A stretch of DNA of 64,000 nucleotides from Amycolatopsis balhimycina FH 1894 (lineage in GTDB: Bacteria; Actinomycetota; Actinomycetes; Mycobacteriales; Pseudonocardiaceae): the NCBI RefSeq assembly GCF_000384295.1, contig NZ_KB913037.1, positions 10,181,508-10,245,507 of the forward strand, given 5' to 3'. Every line of letters starts with the position of its first letter. The first letter of the stretch is position 1. This document shows, piece by piece, positions 11,117 to 19,021 of this stretch. The notes beneath the pieces are model-generated. The model was given only the letters and a program-made list of their open reading frames with translations, was not told where the DNA came from and did no database searches. Made by a program: the position numbers and the translations under genes.

Positions 11117-13090
11117 TCACAGGCCGGTGATGGTCCACTGGTTGTTGGTGCTGGAGTTGGGCGTCCACAGGCCCACGCTCGAGCCGGCGGTGGAGTTGCC
11201 CATGCCGTCGAGGGCCGTGCCGGTGCCCCGGTTGACGATCTGGTACCGGCCGTTGCCCAGGCTGTTCAGCCGCCACTGCTGGTTGTTGCCGCCGTTCGAC
11301 GACGCCTGCACGCAGGTGGCGCCGTTGGCGCTGTTGCCGCCGCTGTCGGCGACCAGCCCGTTGGTGCGGTTGACGATCCGGTAGTAGCCGCCGCCCGCGT
11401 CGGCGAGCTGCCACTGCAGGTTGTTGCTGCCGTCCCAGTTCCACTGCTTGAGCGGGGAACCGGAGGCGACGTTGCCACCGCCGTCGAGCACCAGCCCGGT
11501 GGTGACGTTGGCGATCCGCGCCCAGCCGGTCGGCAGGGGACCGGTGCCGGGCGCGGGGATCTGCCCGGAGAACGTCAGCTTCACCACGTACGCGAGCGCG
11601 TCGAACGGCGGGTTCGACGACGGCATGGTGATGTGCAGGCCCGAGCCGTCCTGGGTGCGGCCGGTCAGGGTCGTGGCGGCGCCGGCGCCCGGGCCGAGCA
11701 GCTGGACCGACACCAGGTTGGCCAGGTTGATCCGGTTCGAGCCGAGGGTGGTGATAGTGAAGGTGCTCCCCGGCCAGCCCAGCACTGTCGCGTACAGCAC
11801 GGTGTTGTCCTTGCTGCGGGTGAACCGGATGTCGGTCCGGGTCCCTTCCACCGGGGTGGTGAAGGAGCCGCCGCCCATCTTCGTCGGCCCCTCGCCGTAC
11901 ACCGCCCAGGCGCGGGTGCTGTAGAGGGACTCGCCGAACCGCTTCAGGTGGTCCCCGATGCCGAGCAGGATCGTGCGCTGCCCGGCGGGGATCGTGCCGT
12001 CGGCCATCGGGGCGATGTTCAGCAGCATGTTGCCGTTCTTGCTGATCCGGTCGATCAGCGAGTGCAGCATGGCCTTGACCGAGTAGTACCCGATGCCGGT
12101 GGTGTAGCACCAGCTGGAGCTGGAGATGCTGTCGTCGGTCAGCCAGTAGGGGGTCAGGATGTCCCCCGGGCCGCCGCGTTCGAAGTCGAAGACCTCGCCG
12201 CGGTTGTTGAAGCCGTCCTTGTAGCTGGCGACGACGTCCTTGTTCCAGGCGACGGCCTGGTTGTAGAAGTGCGAGAGGAAGTTGAGCCGCTGGGCTTCGT
12301 CGACCAGGTTCAGGTCGAAGTCCTGGTAGACCAGGTCGGGCTGGTAGCCGTCGACGACTTCGCGGAGCTTGTCGTACCACAGCTGGTTTTCCGCCGCGCG
12401 GCCGTTCTGACCGAACAGCCGCCGCAGCGACTCGGTCGGCTGGTTCGGCACGTGGTCGTAGTAGCCGTTGAAGTGGTACGCGTGGTGCAGCGCCGTCACC
12501 AGCTTGAGCCCCTTGGCGCGGATCGCGTCCGCGTGCAGCCGGAGCAGGTCCAGCTTCGGGCCGGTGCGCACCGAGTTCCACTCGTTGGCGGTGCTGTTCC
12601 ACATCGAATAGCCGTCGTGGTGCTCGGCGACCGGCCCGGCGAACTTCGCGCCGGCGTCGGCGAACAGCTGCGCCCACTCGGCCGGGTCGAAGTTGCCGCC
12701 CGCCGACTTGAGCTTCGGCGCGAACTGCACCCAGGTGCCCGCCTTGTCGCGGGCGCCGTTGATGAAGTTCTGGTACGGCCACGCCGAGGGATCGCCGAAC
12801 ACCGCCTTGTGGTGGTTGTTCTCGTTGGACCCGTTGACGTACATGTTCCGCGGGTACCACTCGTTGCCGAACGCGGGGACGCTGAACACGCCCCAGTGGT
12901 AGTAGATGCCGAACTTGGCGTCCTGGAACCACTCCGGCGCCGGCGGGTGCTGGTCCACCGACGACCAGCTCGGGGTGTAGCTGCTCGGTCCTTCGGTCGC
13001 CCACACGGTTCGGACGCGGAACACGCCGGCGGCCGCGGCGACCCCGGCCACCGCGATCAGCTTGCGCCGGGACAGCTCGAACGAAGACAT
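11117..13090 (-). CDS. GH29 alpha-L-fucosidase with ricin-type C-terminal module, Tat-exported
   Basis: A 657-residue protein. A twin-arginine signal (ELSRRKLIAVAG) opens it. The GH29 barrel spans about 50-400, with nucleophile Asp in DLVYQDF (about 257) and the EHHDGYSMW segment of the family. A C-terminal beta-sandwich follows (about 400-515), then a ricin/CBM13-like trefoil (about 530-657). It releases alpha-linked L-fucose. It is last in the ABC importer-GH54 operon, 10 bp after GH54. It is paralogous to the fucosidase at 56822-59095 but lacks that enzyme's crystallin-like domain. AAGGTCCCCC precedes the ATG. Confidence 0.92.
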   Translation of the reverse strand: MSSFELSRRKLIAVAGVAAAAGVFRVRTVWATEGPSSYTPSWSSVDQHPPAPEWFQDAKFGIYYHWGVFSVPAFGNEWYPRNMYVNGSNENNHHKAVFGDPSAWPYQNFINGARDKAGTWVQFAPKLKSAGGNFDPAEWAQLFADAGAKFAGPVAEHHDGYSMWNSTANEWNSVRTGPKLDLLRLHADAIRAKGLKLVTALHHAYHFNGYYDHVPNQPTESLRRLFGQNGRAAENQLWYDKLREVVDGYQPDLVYQDFDLNLVDEAQRLNFLSHFYNQAVAWNKDVVASYKDGFNNRGEVFDFERGGPGDILTPYWLTDDSISSSSWCYTTGIGYYSVKAMLHSLIDRISKNGNMLLNIAPMADGTIPAGQRTILLGIGDHLKRFGESLYSTRAWAVYGEGPTKMGGGSFTTPVEGTRTDIRFTRSKDNTVLYATVLGWPGSTFTITTLGSNRINLANLVSVQLLGPGAGAATTLTGRTQDGSGLHITMPSSNPPFDALAYVVKLTFSGQIPAPGTGPLPTGWARIANVTTGLVLDGGGNVASGSPLKQWNWDGSNNLQWQLADAGGGYYRIVNRTNGLVADSGGNSANGATCVQASSNGGNNQQWRLNSLGNGRYQIVNRGTGTALDGMGNSTAGSSVGLWTPNSSTNNQWTITGL

Positions 13091-13100
13091 GGGGGACCTT

Positions 13101-13485
13101 TCAGTTCAGGGACCACTTCTGGTTGTTCGCGCCGGTGCAGGTGGCCAGCTGCGTCAGGGTGCCGTTCGCGGTCCCGGACCCGGTGACGTCGAGGCACAGT
13201 CCGGATTGGACACCCGTGACCGTGCCGTTGGCGTTGAACGTCCACTGCTGGTTGTTCTGCCCGTTGCAGTTCCAGATGATGACCTTGGTGCCGGGGCTGG
13301 TCCCCCGCCCGCTGGCGTCGAGGCACCGCGTGCCGTCGTAGACGGTCAGCTCGCCGGCGCCGGACCGGGTCCACGTCTGGTTGGTGCCGCTGTTGCAGTC
13401 CCAGATCTGCACCTGGGTGCCGGGCGTGGTGCTGACGCCGCTGACGTCCAGGCACTTGTTCGCGCCCACCGCGTGCACCGGCCCG
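13101..13485 (-). repeat. CBM13 module, copy shared with 14586-14972
   Basis: The C-terminal CBM13 coding segment of GH54 is closely similar to the one ending the neighbouring beta-helix gene, by my estimate about 80% at protein level. Identical DNA runs such as CACAGTCCGGATTGGACAC occur in both. This points to recent module duplication or gene conversion. Confidence 0.75.
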
Positions 13486-14558
13486 GTGTTGTTCGGGCCG
13501 CCACCGGTGCCGTAGCCGGCGGCGGTGACGCTGGCCTGCACCGCGTTCTCCGTGGCGTCCGACGGGAAGCCGCTGGTCACCGCGCCTTCGAAGAACTCGC
13601 CGACGCCGGAGACGCTGTTGTCCCCGCCCGTGCCCAGCAGGATCGACGGCTCCAGCTTCATGGGCGAGTAGCCGCGCGGCAGCCCGCCGGAGTACGGGGT
13701 GGTGAGACCGCCGGTGGTGGCGTCGCCGTATTTCAGGGTGAAGTTGCTGGTGCCGTTGTTCTTCTCCCAGGCGCTGACGAACGGGTGGTGCACACCGGGG
13801 TTGTTCGGGTCCTTGTTGGACCCGGTTCCGGTGTGGTACATGCCGTTCTCCAGGTCGGCCTCGACCCACGGCCCGGTGCCGGTGCAGCCGTTGAACCAGC
13901 AGGCGGTGCCCCAGTAGATGGCGTTCATGGTGGCGTTGCCGGTGTCGTTGTGGGAGATCTCGCCGCTGCCGTAGTCGAAGCAGCACCACTGGTTGACGTA
14001 GTTCGACGAGGTGATCATGTAGATCCCCTCGGGCTGGGCGCCGACCGGCACGTTCTTGGCGTTGTCCACCCGGTAGCCCACGCCCTGGGTGACCTTGATC
14101 CCGTACGCCGGGTGCCCGCCGACCGTCACCGGCAGCGCCATCGCGTCCGCGCCGATGTCGGAGCCGTTGGGCCCGGGGCCCTTCCAGAACCCGCCCCACG
14201 AGATCGGCAGGTCGTTGTGGTTGGCGGTCTGGTCGTAGATCTTCGTGACCGTGCACCGGGTGCCGGCGCAGAACGAGACCTGCGGTGCCGAGTCCGCGTA
14301 GCCACCCGCCTCCAGCAGGCCGATGTCGAGGTACTTCTGGTCCGAGGCCCGCTGGATCTGGTACAGCGGGCCGTTGTACGCCCCGAACAGGGCGCGGGTC
14401 GTGCTGTGCGCCGTGGCGCACGGCGTGCCGCCGGCGGCGTAGATGTCGCACGCCTGCTGCGTGGCGGCCTGGGCCGCCGGAGCGGAGGCGACGGCGCCCG
14501 CGGTCAGGACGAGTGCCGCGGCCGCGGTCAGCAGCTTCCTTCTCAACGATGAAATCAT
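13101..14558 (-). CDS. GH54 alpha-L-arabinofuranosidase, catalytic domain then CBM13, secreted
   Basis: A 485-residue precursor with signal peptide to about residue 31. The GH54 domain (about 35-350) has the family's vicinal cysteine pair in CCFDYG (192-193), nucleophile Glu in ADLENG (about 237) and acid/base Asp in GTGGDNS (about 313). CBM13 covers about 358-485. It removes arabinofuranose from arabinan or arabinoxylan. GAGAGG precedes the ATG. It sits 27 bp after the beta-helix gene in the same operon and shares a nearly duplicate CBM13 with it. A second GH54 in the window (25786) has the two domains in the opposite order. Confidence 0.92.
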   Translation of the reverse strand: MISSLRRKLLTAAAALVLTAGAVASAPAAQAATQQACDIYAAGGTPCATAHSTTRALFGAYNGPLYQIQRASDQKYLDIGLLEAGGYADSAPQVSFCAGTRCTVTKIYDQTANHNDLPISWGGFWKGPGPNGSDIGADAMALPVTVGGHPAYGIKVTQGVGYRVDNAKNVPVGAQPEGIYMITSSNYVNQWCCFDYGSGEISHNDTGNATMNAIYWGTACWFNGCTGTGPWVEADLENGMYHTGTGSNKDPNNPGVHHPFVSAWEKNNGTSNFTLKYGDATTGGLTTPYSGGLPRGYSPMKLEPSILLGTGGDNSVSGVGEFFEGAVTSGFPSDATENAVQASVTAAGYGTGGGPNNTGPVHAVGANKCLDVSGVSTTPGTQVQIWDCNSGTNQTWTRSGAGELTVYDGTRCLDASGRGTSPGTKVIIWNCNGQNNQQWTFNANGTVTGVQSGLCLDVTGSGTANGTLTQLATCTGANNQKWSLN

Positions 14559-14585
14559 GACGAAACCTCTCTCAGGGGTTCGCGT

Positions 14586-14972
14586 TCAGCCGAGGGTCCA
14601 CTTCTGGTTGTTCGCGCCGGCGCAGGTCGCCAGCTGGACGAGGGTGCCGTTGGTGGTGGCGGAACCGGTCACGTCCAGGCACAGTCCGGATTGGACACCG
14701 GTGATCGTGCCGTTGCTGTTGGCCTGCCACTGCTGGTTGGCCTGGCCGTTGCAGTTCCAGATGACGACCTTGGTACCGGGGCTGGTGCCCTGGCCGCTGG
14801 CGTCGAGGCACCGCGTTCCGGTGTAGACGGTCAGCTCACGGGCACTCGTGCGGGCCCAGGACTGGTTCGTGCCGCCGTTGCAGTCCCAGATCTGGACCGC
14901 GGCGCCGGGCGTGGTGCTGACGCCGCTGACGTCCAGGCACCTGTTCGCGCCCACCGCGTGCACCGGGCCCGC
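14586..14972 (-). repeat. CBM13 module, copy shared with 13101-13485
   Basis: Partner of the CBM13 segment at 13101-13485. Both begin GPVHAVGAN and end NNQKW. Confidence 0.75.
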
Positions 14973-17057
14973 GACCGGGGCGGTGCCGCCGCCCGGACCG
15001 GCGGCGGCGATGACCTGCTGGGCGCCCGACGGCCAGTTCGTGCCGCTGACCTGGACGTTCCCGGTCAGGACGTTGTTGTGCGGCGGCCCGGTGGCCACCT
15101 GCGTCGCGCCGCCGTTGTACCAGTTGCCGCTGAAGGTGCTGTCGCTGGTGTTGTTGGACCCGTTGGCGTTGGTGAAGGCCCAGACCCCGGAGTCCTGGAT
15201 CACGTTGGCCGACACGCTCACGTAGCGGGAGCCTTCGTCCAGGTACAGCCCGACCGTGCGGTTGTTGTCGTAGATGTAGTTGTGGTCGATCGAGCTGCCG
15301 GGGTTGGCGGAGAGGTTGTAGATGCTGCCGCCGTCGTGCATCAGCTTCTTCGTGCCGTGCACCCGGTTGTAGCTGACGACGGTGTCCCGCAGCGTCGTCG
15401 GCGTGTTGTAGACGGGCTGGTAGTCGTACAGGCCGCGGTTGCGGTAGTCCTGGCTGCCGCCCTGGTCGTTGGCGCCCCAGCCCCAGCCGACGTCGATGCC
15501 GTCGTAGGTCAGGTTCGAGACGTCGTTGTGCGAGATGACGGTGTGCGTGGCGTAGGTCGAGAGGATGCCGGCCATTTCGCGGTAGTCGAGGGCGACCCGG
15601 GTCACCGTGTTGTTCGAGATGGTGATGTCCTTGTTCGTCATCGCCGCGTTGGACGGGTGGTGGGCGTCGGTGCGCACGCCGCCGACGATGACGCCGCCGC
15701 CCGAGTCCTCGGTGAACGTGTTGTGGTCGACGGTGACCGACGACGCTCCGAGGCCGATCCCGGAGGCGTGCGCGTTCGCGTCGTTGCCGATGCCGAGCGC
15801 GACCTGGCCGAGGTGGGTGAACGTGTTGCCGCTGAAGGAGATTCCGGTGGCGGCCGAGATCTGGACGGCCGCGGGCGCCTGGGCCCAGGTGCTGCGGGCG
15901 CCCTCGAACTGCTTGCAGCCCGACTGGCAGGAGGTCAGGAAATCACCCGGCATCGGAACCGCGGCCGGGAGGAAGGTGCCGGTCTGCTGGTTCGCGTACC
16001 CGACCGACGTGCTCGGCGTGAGCCACGTCGTGTGCTCGAAGTGCAGGTCCTTGAAGGCGAGGTTGCGCGCCGGGTTGTCGTAGCTGCCGCTGATCTGCAG
16101 CAGCGACGTCAGCCTCGGCAGCTCGACGTCGTGGCTGCCGGGGACCCAGCCGCCGGGTGCCTTGTAGTACAGCTTCCCGGCCTGCGGGTCCAGGTACCAC
16201 TGACCCGTGTTCTTGAGGAAGGAGTAGGAGTTCTCCAGGAAGAGCTGGCCGCCGCCGAAGGGCTTGGCGAGGGTGTCGTAGCCCCAGTTGTTGTTGTTCC
16301 ACGCGGGTTGCTGCATGACGATCGAGGTGCCGCTGATGTGGTCGACGGGGGAGTACCGGTCGGTGAACGAGTTCTGGCTCTCCACCTCGATCCGGTTCTG
16401 CTGCGGCAGCGTGGCGAGGTAGTTCAGCGCGGAGTTGGTGATCGTCATCCCGCTCGTGGTGAACTGCACGTCGTTGCGGGAGATCGGGATCTGCGCGCGC
16501 TGGGCGAGCGCGCCGTCGACGAACAGCTGCCGGGAGTCGGCGCCCTGCGGCACGGACGCCACCCAGATGTTCTGGCCCGCGTCCTGCACCGACCAGCCGC
16601 CGACCTGGGTGCCGCCCGAGAGGATCGGGGTCTGGCCGGCCGCGGCCTGCCAGGTGACGGTGTGGCCGTTCTGCCCCGAGTCGGCGCTGGTGAACGCCAG
16701 CGGGGCGGACAGCCGGTAGGTGCCCCCGGCGAGCTGCACGACCACGTCGTTGGCGCCCGCCTGGGCCCTGGCCAGCTGCTGGGCCTTGGCCGGGGTGGCG
16801 ACCGGCTGGTCGGGAGTGCCGGGGTTGGTGTCGTTGCCGTCCGGGGCGACGGCGATGGTGACGGTCGCGGCGTGGGCGGCGGGTGCGGCGACCGTGGTCA
16901 GTGCCAATCCGGCCAAAAGTAGGCCGACCCCCACGCGGCACGTAACCGCTGCTACGAAGCCATTCGGCCGTGGCTGTGGTCGGATTGGTACTGATCGGCA
17001 CAGTATCAGTGCGGTGGCGAATGTGGTGGCGAGCGCGGCGGCGGTGCGCGACGGCAT
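14586..17057 (-). CDS. right-handed parallel beta-helix enzyme with CBM13, secreted; signal peptide interrupted by a 108-nt insertion
   Basis: An 823-residue precursor. From about residue 64 it reads TVTIAVAPDGNDTNPGTPDQP, the usual start of right-handed beta-helix glycoside hydrolases and lyases. Repeated coils with NxFT/NTV/SHNDVS asparagine ladders run to about 690, and CBM13 fills about 695-823. The fold suggests a GH141/GH120-like glycosidase, but I cannot assign family or substrate. The N-terminus is odd: residues about 17-52 derive from a structured repeat (16905-17005) plus its 7-bp direct repeat. Without these 36 codons the protein has an ordinary signal peptide ending AAPAAHA. GAGAGG precedes ATG 17057. 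It is fifth of seven genes in the operon. Confidence 0.82.
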   Translation of the reverse strand: MPSRTAAALATTFATALILCRSVPIRPQPRPNGFVAAVTCRVGVGLLLAGLALTTVAAPAAHAATVTIAVAPDGNDTNPGTPDQPVATPAKAQQLARAQAGANDVVVQLAGGTYRLSAPLAFTSADSGQNGHTVTWQAAAGQTPILSGGTQVGGWSVQDAGQNIWVASVPQGADSRQLFVDGALAQRAQIPISRNDVQFTTSGMTITNSALNYLATLPQQNRIEVESQNSFTDRYSPVDHISGTSIVMQQPAWNNNNWGYDTLAKPFGGGQLFLENSYSFLKNTGQWYLDPQAGKLYYKAPGGWVPGSHDVELPRLTSLLQISGSYDNPARNLAFKDLHFEHTTWLTPSTSVGYANQQTGTFLPAAVPMPGDFLTSCQSGCKQFEGARSTWAQAPAAVQISAATGISFSGNTFTHLGQVALGIGNDANAHASGIGLGASSVTVDHNTFTEDSGGGVIVGGVRTDAHHPSNAAMTNKDITISNNTVTRVALDYREMAGILSTYATHTVISHNDVSNLTYDGIDVGWGWGANDQGGSQDYRNRGLYDYQPVYNTPTTLRDTVVSYNRVHGTKKLMHDGGSIYNLSANPGSSIDHNYIYDNNRTVGLYLDEGSRYVSVSANVIQDSGVWAFTNANGSNNTSDSTFSGNWYNGGATQVATGPPHNNVLTGNVQVSGTNWPSGAQQVIAAAGPGGGTAPVAGPVHAVGANRCLDVSGVSTTPGAAVQIWDCNGGTNQSWARTSARELTVYTGTRCLDASGQGTSPGTKVVIWNCNGQANQQWQANSNGTITGVQSGLCLDVTGSATTNGTLVQLATCAGANNQKWTLG
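16898..17012. repeat. 7-bp direct repeat TCAGTGC flanking the inserted element
   Basis: TCAGTGC occurs at 16898-16904 and again at 17006-17012, directly abutting the 101-bp element. Element plus one repeat is 108 nt, exactly 36 codons, so the host frame is kept. Deleting this unit rejoins GCA CTG A to CC ACG and restores a plain signal-peptide coding sequence, as expected of a target-site duplication. Confidence 0.75.
16905..17005 (+). mobile_element. structured 101-bp repeat element, copy 1 (in a signal peptide)
   Basis: From 16907 to 17005, 91 of 99 bases match 44608-44706 without gaps. It has no transposase and no classical terminal inverted repeats. The left flank and end (16896-16914, GGTCAGTGCCAATCCGGCC) can pair with 16978-16996 (GGTCGGATTGGTACTGATC) in 19 continuous pairs. 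Three of these are G-U if the plus strand is RNA and would be A-C mismatches on the other strand. Inside, CGGCC/GGCCG, GCGG/CCGC and CGAA/TTCG can form small hairpins. The gene it interrupts reads through it on the minus strand. It could be a non-autonomous mobile element or a structured RNA gene; family not recognised. Confidence 0.7.
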
Positions 17058-17077
17058 GGCGGGGACCTCTCGGGGGG

Positions 17078-18991
17078 TTACGGTGTGTCGAAGGGGGTGC
17101 GGTAGGACGGCGGGCGGGTGCGCAGGTCGAGGCCCAAGGTGAGCCGGACTTTCGTGGAGCGGGGAAGCCGCACGGTCAGCCACGGCCCGTCGGCGCGGGC
17201 CGGGGCCGACGTCACCCTCGGCTCCGAATGCCCGTAGTCGTAGAGACCGCCGATCCAGGACGGGTCCTCGCAGACGGTGTGGTGCACCGTGCGGATCGTG
17301 TCTTCGCCGAACGCGCCGGCCTGCACGATCACCGCGTGGTCCATCCCGGGATCCAGGTTGACCAGGTCGACGACGGTGGCGTCGGGCTCGATGCGCGAAA
17401 CCAGCGCCGCCACCGACGGCGGCAGGCCGGGGCGCCGGGCGTCGGCGTCGTGATAACGCAGGCGCGCCTGCTGCAGGCCGCCGTTGTAGAGCACCTGCGG
17501 GCCGCCCCAGGTCAGCTGCACCAGCGCCTCGGTGACTACCGGGTTGGTCTGCTGCCAGACGTGGATGTCGGCCTCGGCGACGTCCTGGCCGCGGTGGCGT
17601 TCCATGCGGGCCAGGCGGTGGCGGACCTGGGCCTGCGCGGCCGCCAGGATGCGCTCGGGGTAGGTGGGGTCGTCACCGGCCAGGAACGCGAACCAGGGCT
17701 CTTCGTGCCCGGACTCCTCCTTGTTCCGGAACGCGCGCACGGTGCGCCAGTCGTACCCGGCGGCCTCGCGCAGCCGCTCGATCCGCTTCCGGTCGGCGGG
17801 CGCGGCGGAGTGGTGCCACAGCGCGATCGGCACGGACATCAGCATCGGGTTGTAGTCGAACCAGCCCCGGTCGGCGTAGCGGAAGGGCACATGCAGCGTC
17901 GGCGTCCCGACGTCCGGGCCGAGCTGGACGGTCCAGCGGGACCGCAGGCTGGAGTCGGCTTCGGTGAAGGCCATCACCTTGCCCTGGGCGATGACCTCGT
18001 CCAGGGCCGGGCGGACCAGGTCGAGGAAGGATTCGTCCCCGGTGGCCGCGGCCCCGGCGAGGGCGGCGACGGTGGCGGCCTGCCCGACGCTGTACCAGCC
18101 GTGCGGCCAGGACCAGCCGTAGTGGCCGCCGTACCACCGGCCCTCCAGCAGCCCGCCGACCGTGCCGTCCGGGGCGACGTTGTCCGGGACGATCCCGCCG
18201 TTGGCGCTCGCGCGGGCGCACCAGGCGCCGGCGTACTCGGCGATCCAGTCCCGGTACCGCGGCTCGCCGGTCAGCATCAGGGCGTTGAGCACGAGCCCGG
18301 TCGCGGCCAGGTTGACCGCGGTGTCGCCCACGCCCGCCCGGCGGCGCAGCTGCTCGCCCAGGCGCGGGTCCTCGTCACGCGGCGGCTCCGCGGTCCCCGG
18401 CGGCAGGACCCACTCCAGCGGGAAGCCGTACATCCGGGCTTCTTCGGGGAGCCAGGGATAGGACCGGCCGTCGAACAGGCCTTCCCGGTTCCGGTCGCTG
18501 CCGTTGTGCGGCCGCCGGATGATCCGGTGCACCGGGTCGTAGTTGCCGTGGGCCGGGTCGGCGTAGAGGTCCGCGAACCGCCGCGCCCGCCCGGCCCAGC
18601 GCCCGGGCGCGGCCAGGCACAGGAAGTAGAACAGCAGCAGGCTCTCGCCCTGGTGGAACCAGTCGTACCCGCGCTCGTACTCCCGCTCCAGCATCCCGAG
18701 CTCGGCGAGCTGCCGGGTGACGCCTTCCCAGTGCCGTTCGGAGGCCGGCAGCAGGTCGTCGGCGCCGCCGAGCAGATAGAGTTGCGGCCAGTTGAAGAAA
18801 GTTTCGTAGAAGTCGTCCACCCCGTCGCGGGTGGAGAGCCGGCCGCCGTAGGCCAGCCGTCCGTCGGGTCCGGTGAAGTCGCGCTCGAACGCGCGCCAGG
18901 CGCGGTCGAGCAGGTCGAACAGGCCGCGCTGGGCCACGGCCCAGCCGGGGGGTTCGAGCAGCGGCACCGAGGCCGTGATCACGGGGTCCAT
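17078..18991 (-). CDS. DUF2264-type (alpha/alpha)-barrel protein, probable intracellular glycan-processing enzyme
   Basis: A 637-residue cytoplasmic protein with no signal peptide. It has the DUF2264 pattern: an N-terminal helical part with FFNWPQLYLLGG, YDWFHQGES, and HNGSDRNREGLFDGRSYPWLPEEARMYGFPLEW-like blocks (about 60-230), an RWYGGHYGWSWPHGWYS block (about 290), and a C-terminal beta-rich region. Aromatic and acidic residues line the conserved blocks, as in (alpha/alpha)6 glycosidases, but the reaction is not established as far as I know. It lies 30 bp after the ABC permease and 20 bp before the beta-helix gene, so it probably acts on the imported oligosaccharide. Confidence 0.75.
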   Translation of the reverse strand: MDPVITASVPLLEPPGWAVAQRGLFDLLDRAWRAFERDFTGPDGRLAYGGRLSTRDGVDDFYETFFNWPQLYLLGGADDLLPASERHWEGVTRQLAELGMLEREYERGYDWFHQGESLLLFYFLCLAAPGRWAGRARRFADLYADPAHGNYDPVHRIIRRPHNGSDRNREGLFDGRSYPWLPEEARMYGFPLEWVLPPGTAEPPRDEDPRLGEQLRRRAGVGDTAVNLAATGLVLNALMLTGEPRYRDWIAEYAGAWCARASANGGIVPDNVAPDGTVGGLLEGRWYGGHYGWSWPHGWYSVGQAATVAALAGAAATGDESFLDLVRPALDEVIAQGKVMAFTEADSSLRSRWTVQLGPDVGTPTLHVPFRYADRGWFDYNPMLMSVPIALWHHSAAPADRKRIERLREAAGYDWRTVRAFRNKEESGHEEPWFAFLAGDDPTYPERILAAAQAQVRHRLARMERHRGQDVAEADIHVWQQTNPVVTEALVQLTWGGPQVLYNGGLQQARLRYHDADARRPGLPPSVAALVSRIEPDATVVDLVNLDPGMDHAVIVQAGAFGEDTIRTVHHTVCEDPSWIGGLYDYGHSEPRVTSAPARADGPWLTVRLPRSTKVRLTLGLDLRTRPPSYRTPFDTP

Positions 18992-19021
18992 CCCGGGCGT
19001 CCTCCCGTTCGCGTGGGCGGA

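Noticed and set aside
9909..13004. Long minus-strand open frame overlapping GH29 and the SGNH esterase
   Set aside because: Out-of-frame shadow; the GH29 and esterase frames carry signal peptides and catalytic motifs.
16905..17005. Repeat as integron attC site or insertion-sequence remnant
   Set aside because: No conserved attC core sites, no integrase, no terminal inverted repeats typical of insertion sequences, and no transposase fragment.
16905..17005. Repeat as a simple terminator
   Set aside because: Copy 1 lies at the start of a gene in the middle of an operon, which does not fit a terminator; this role remains possible only for copy 2.
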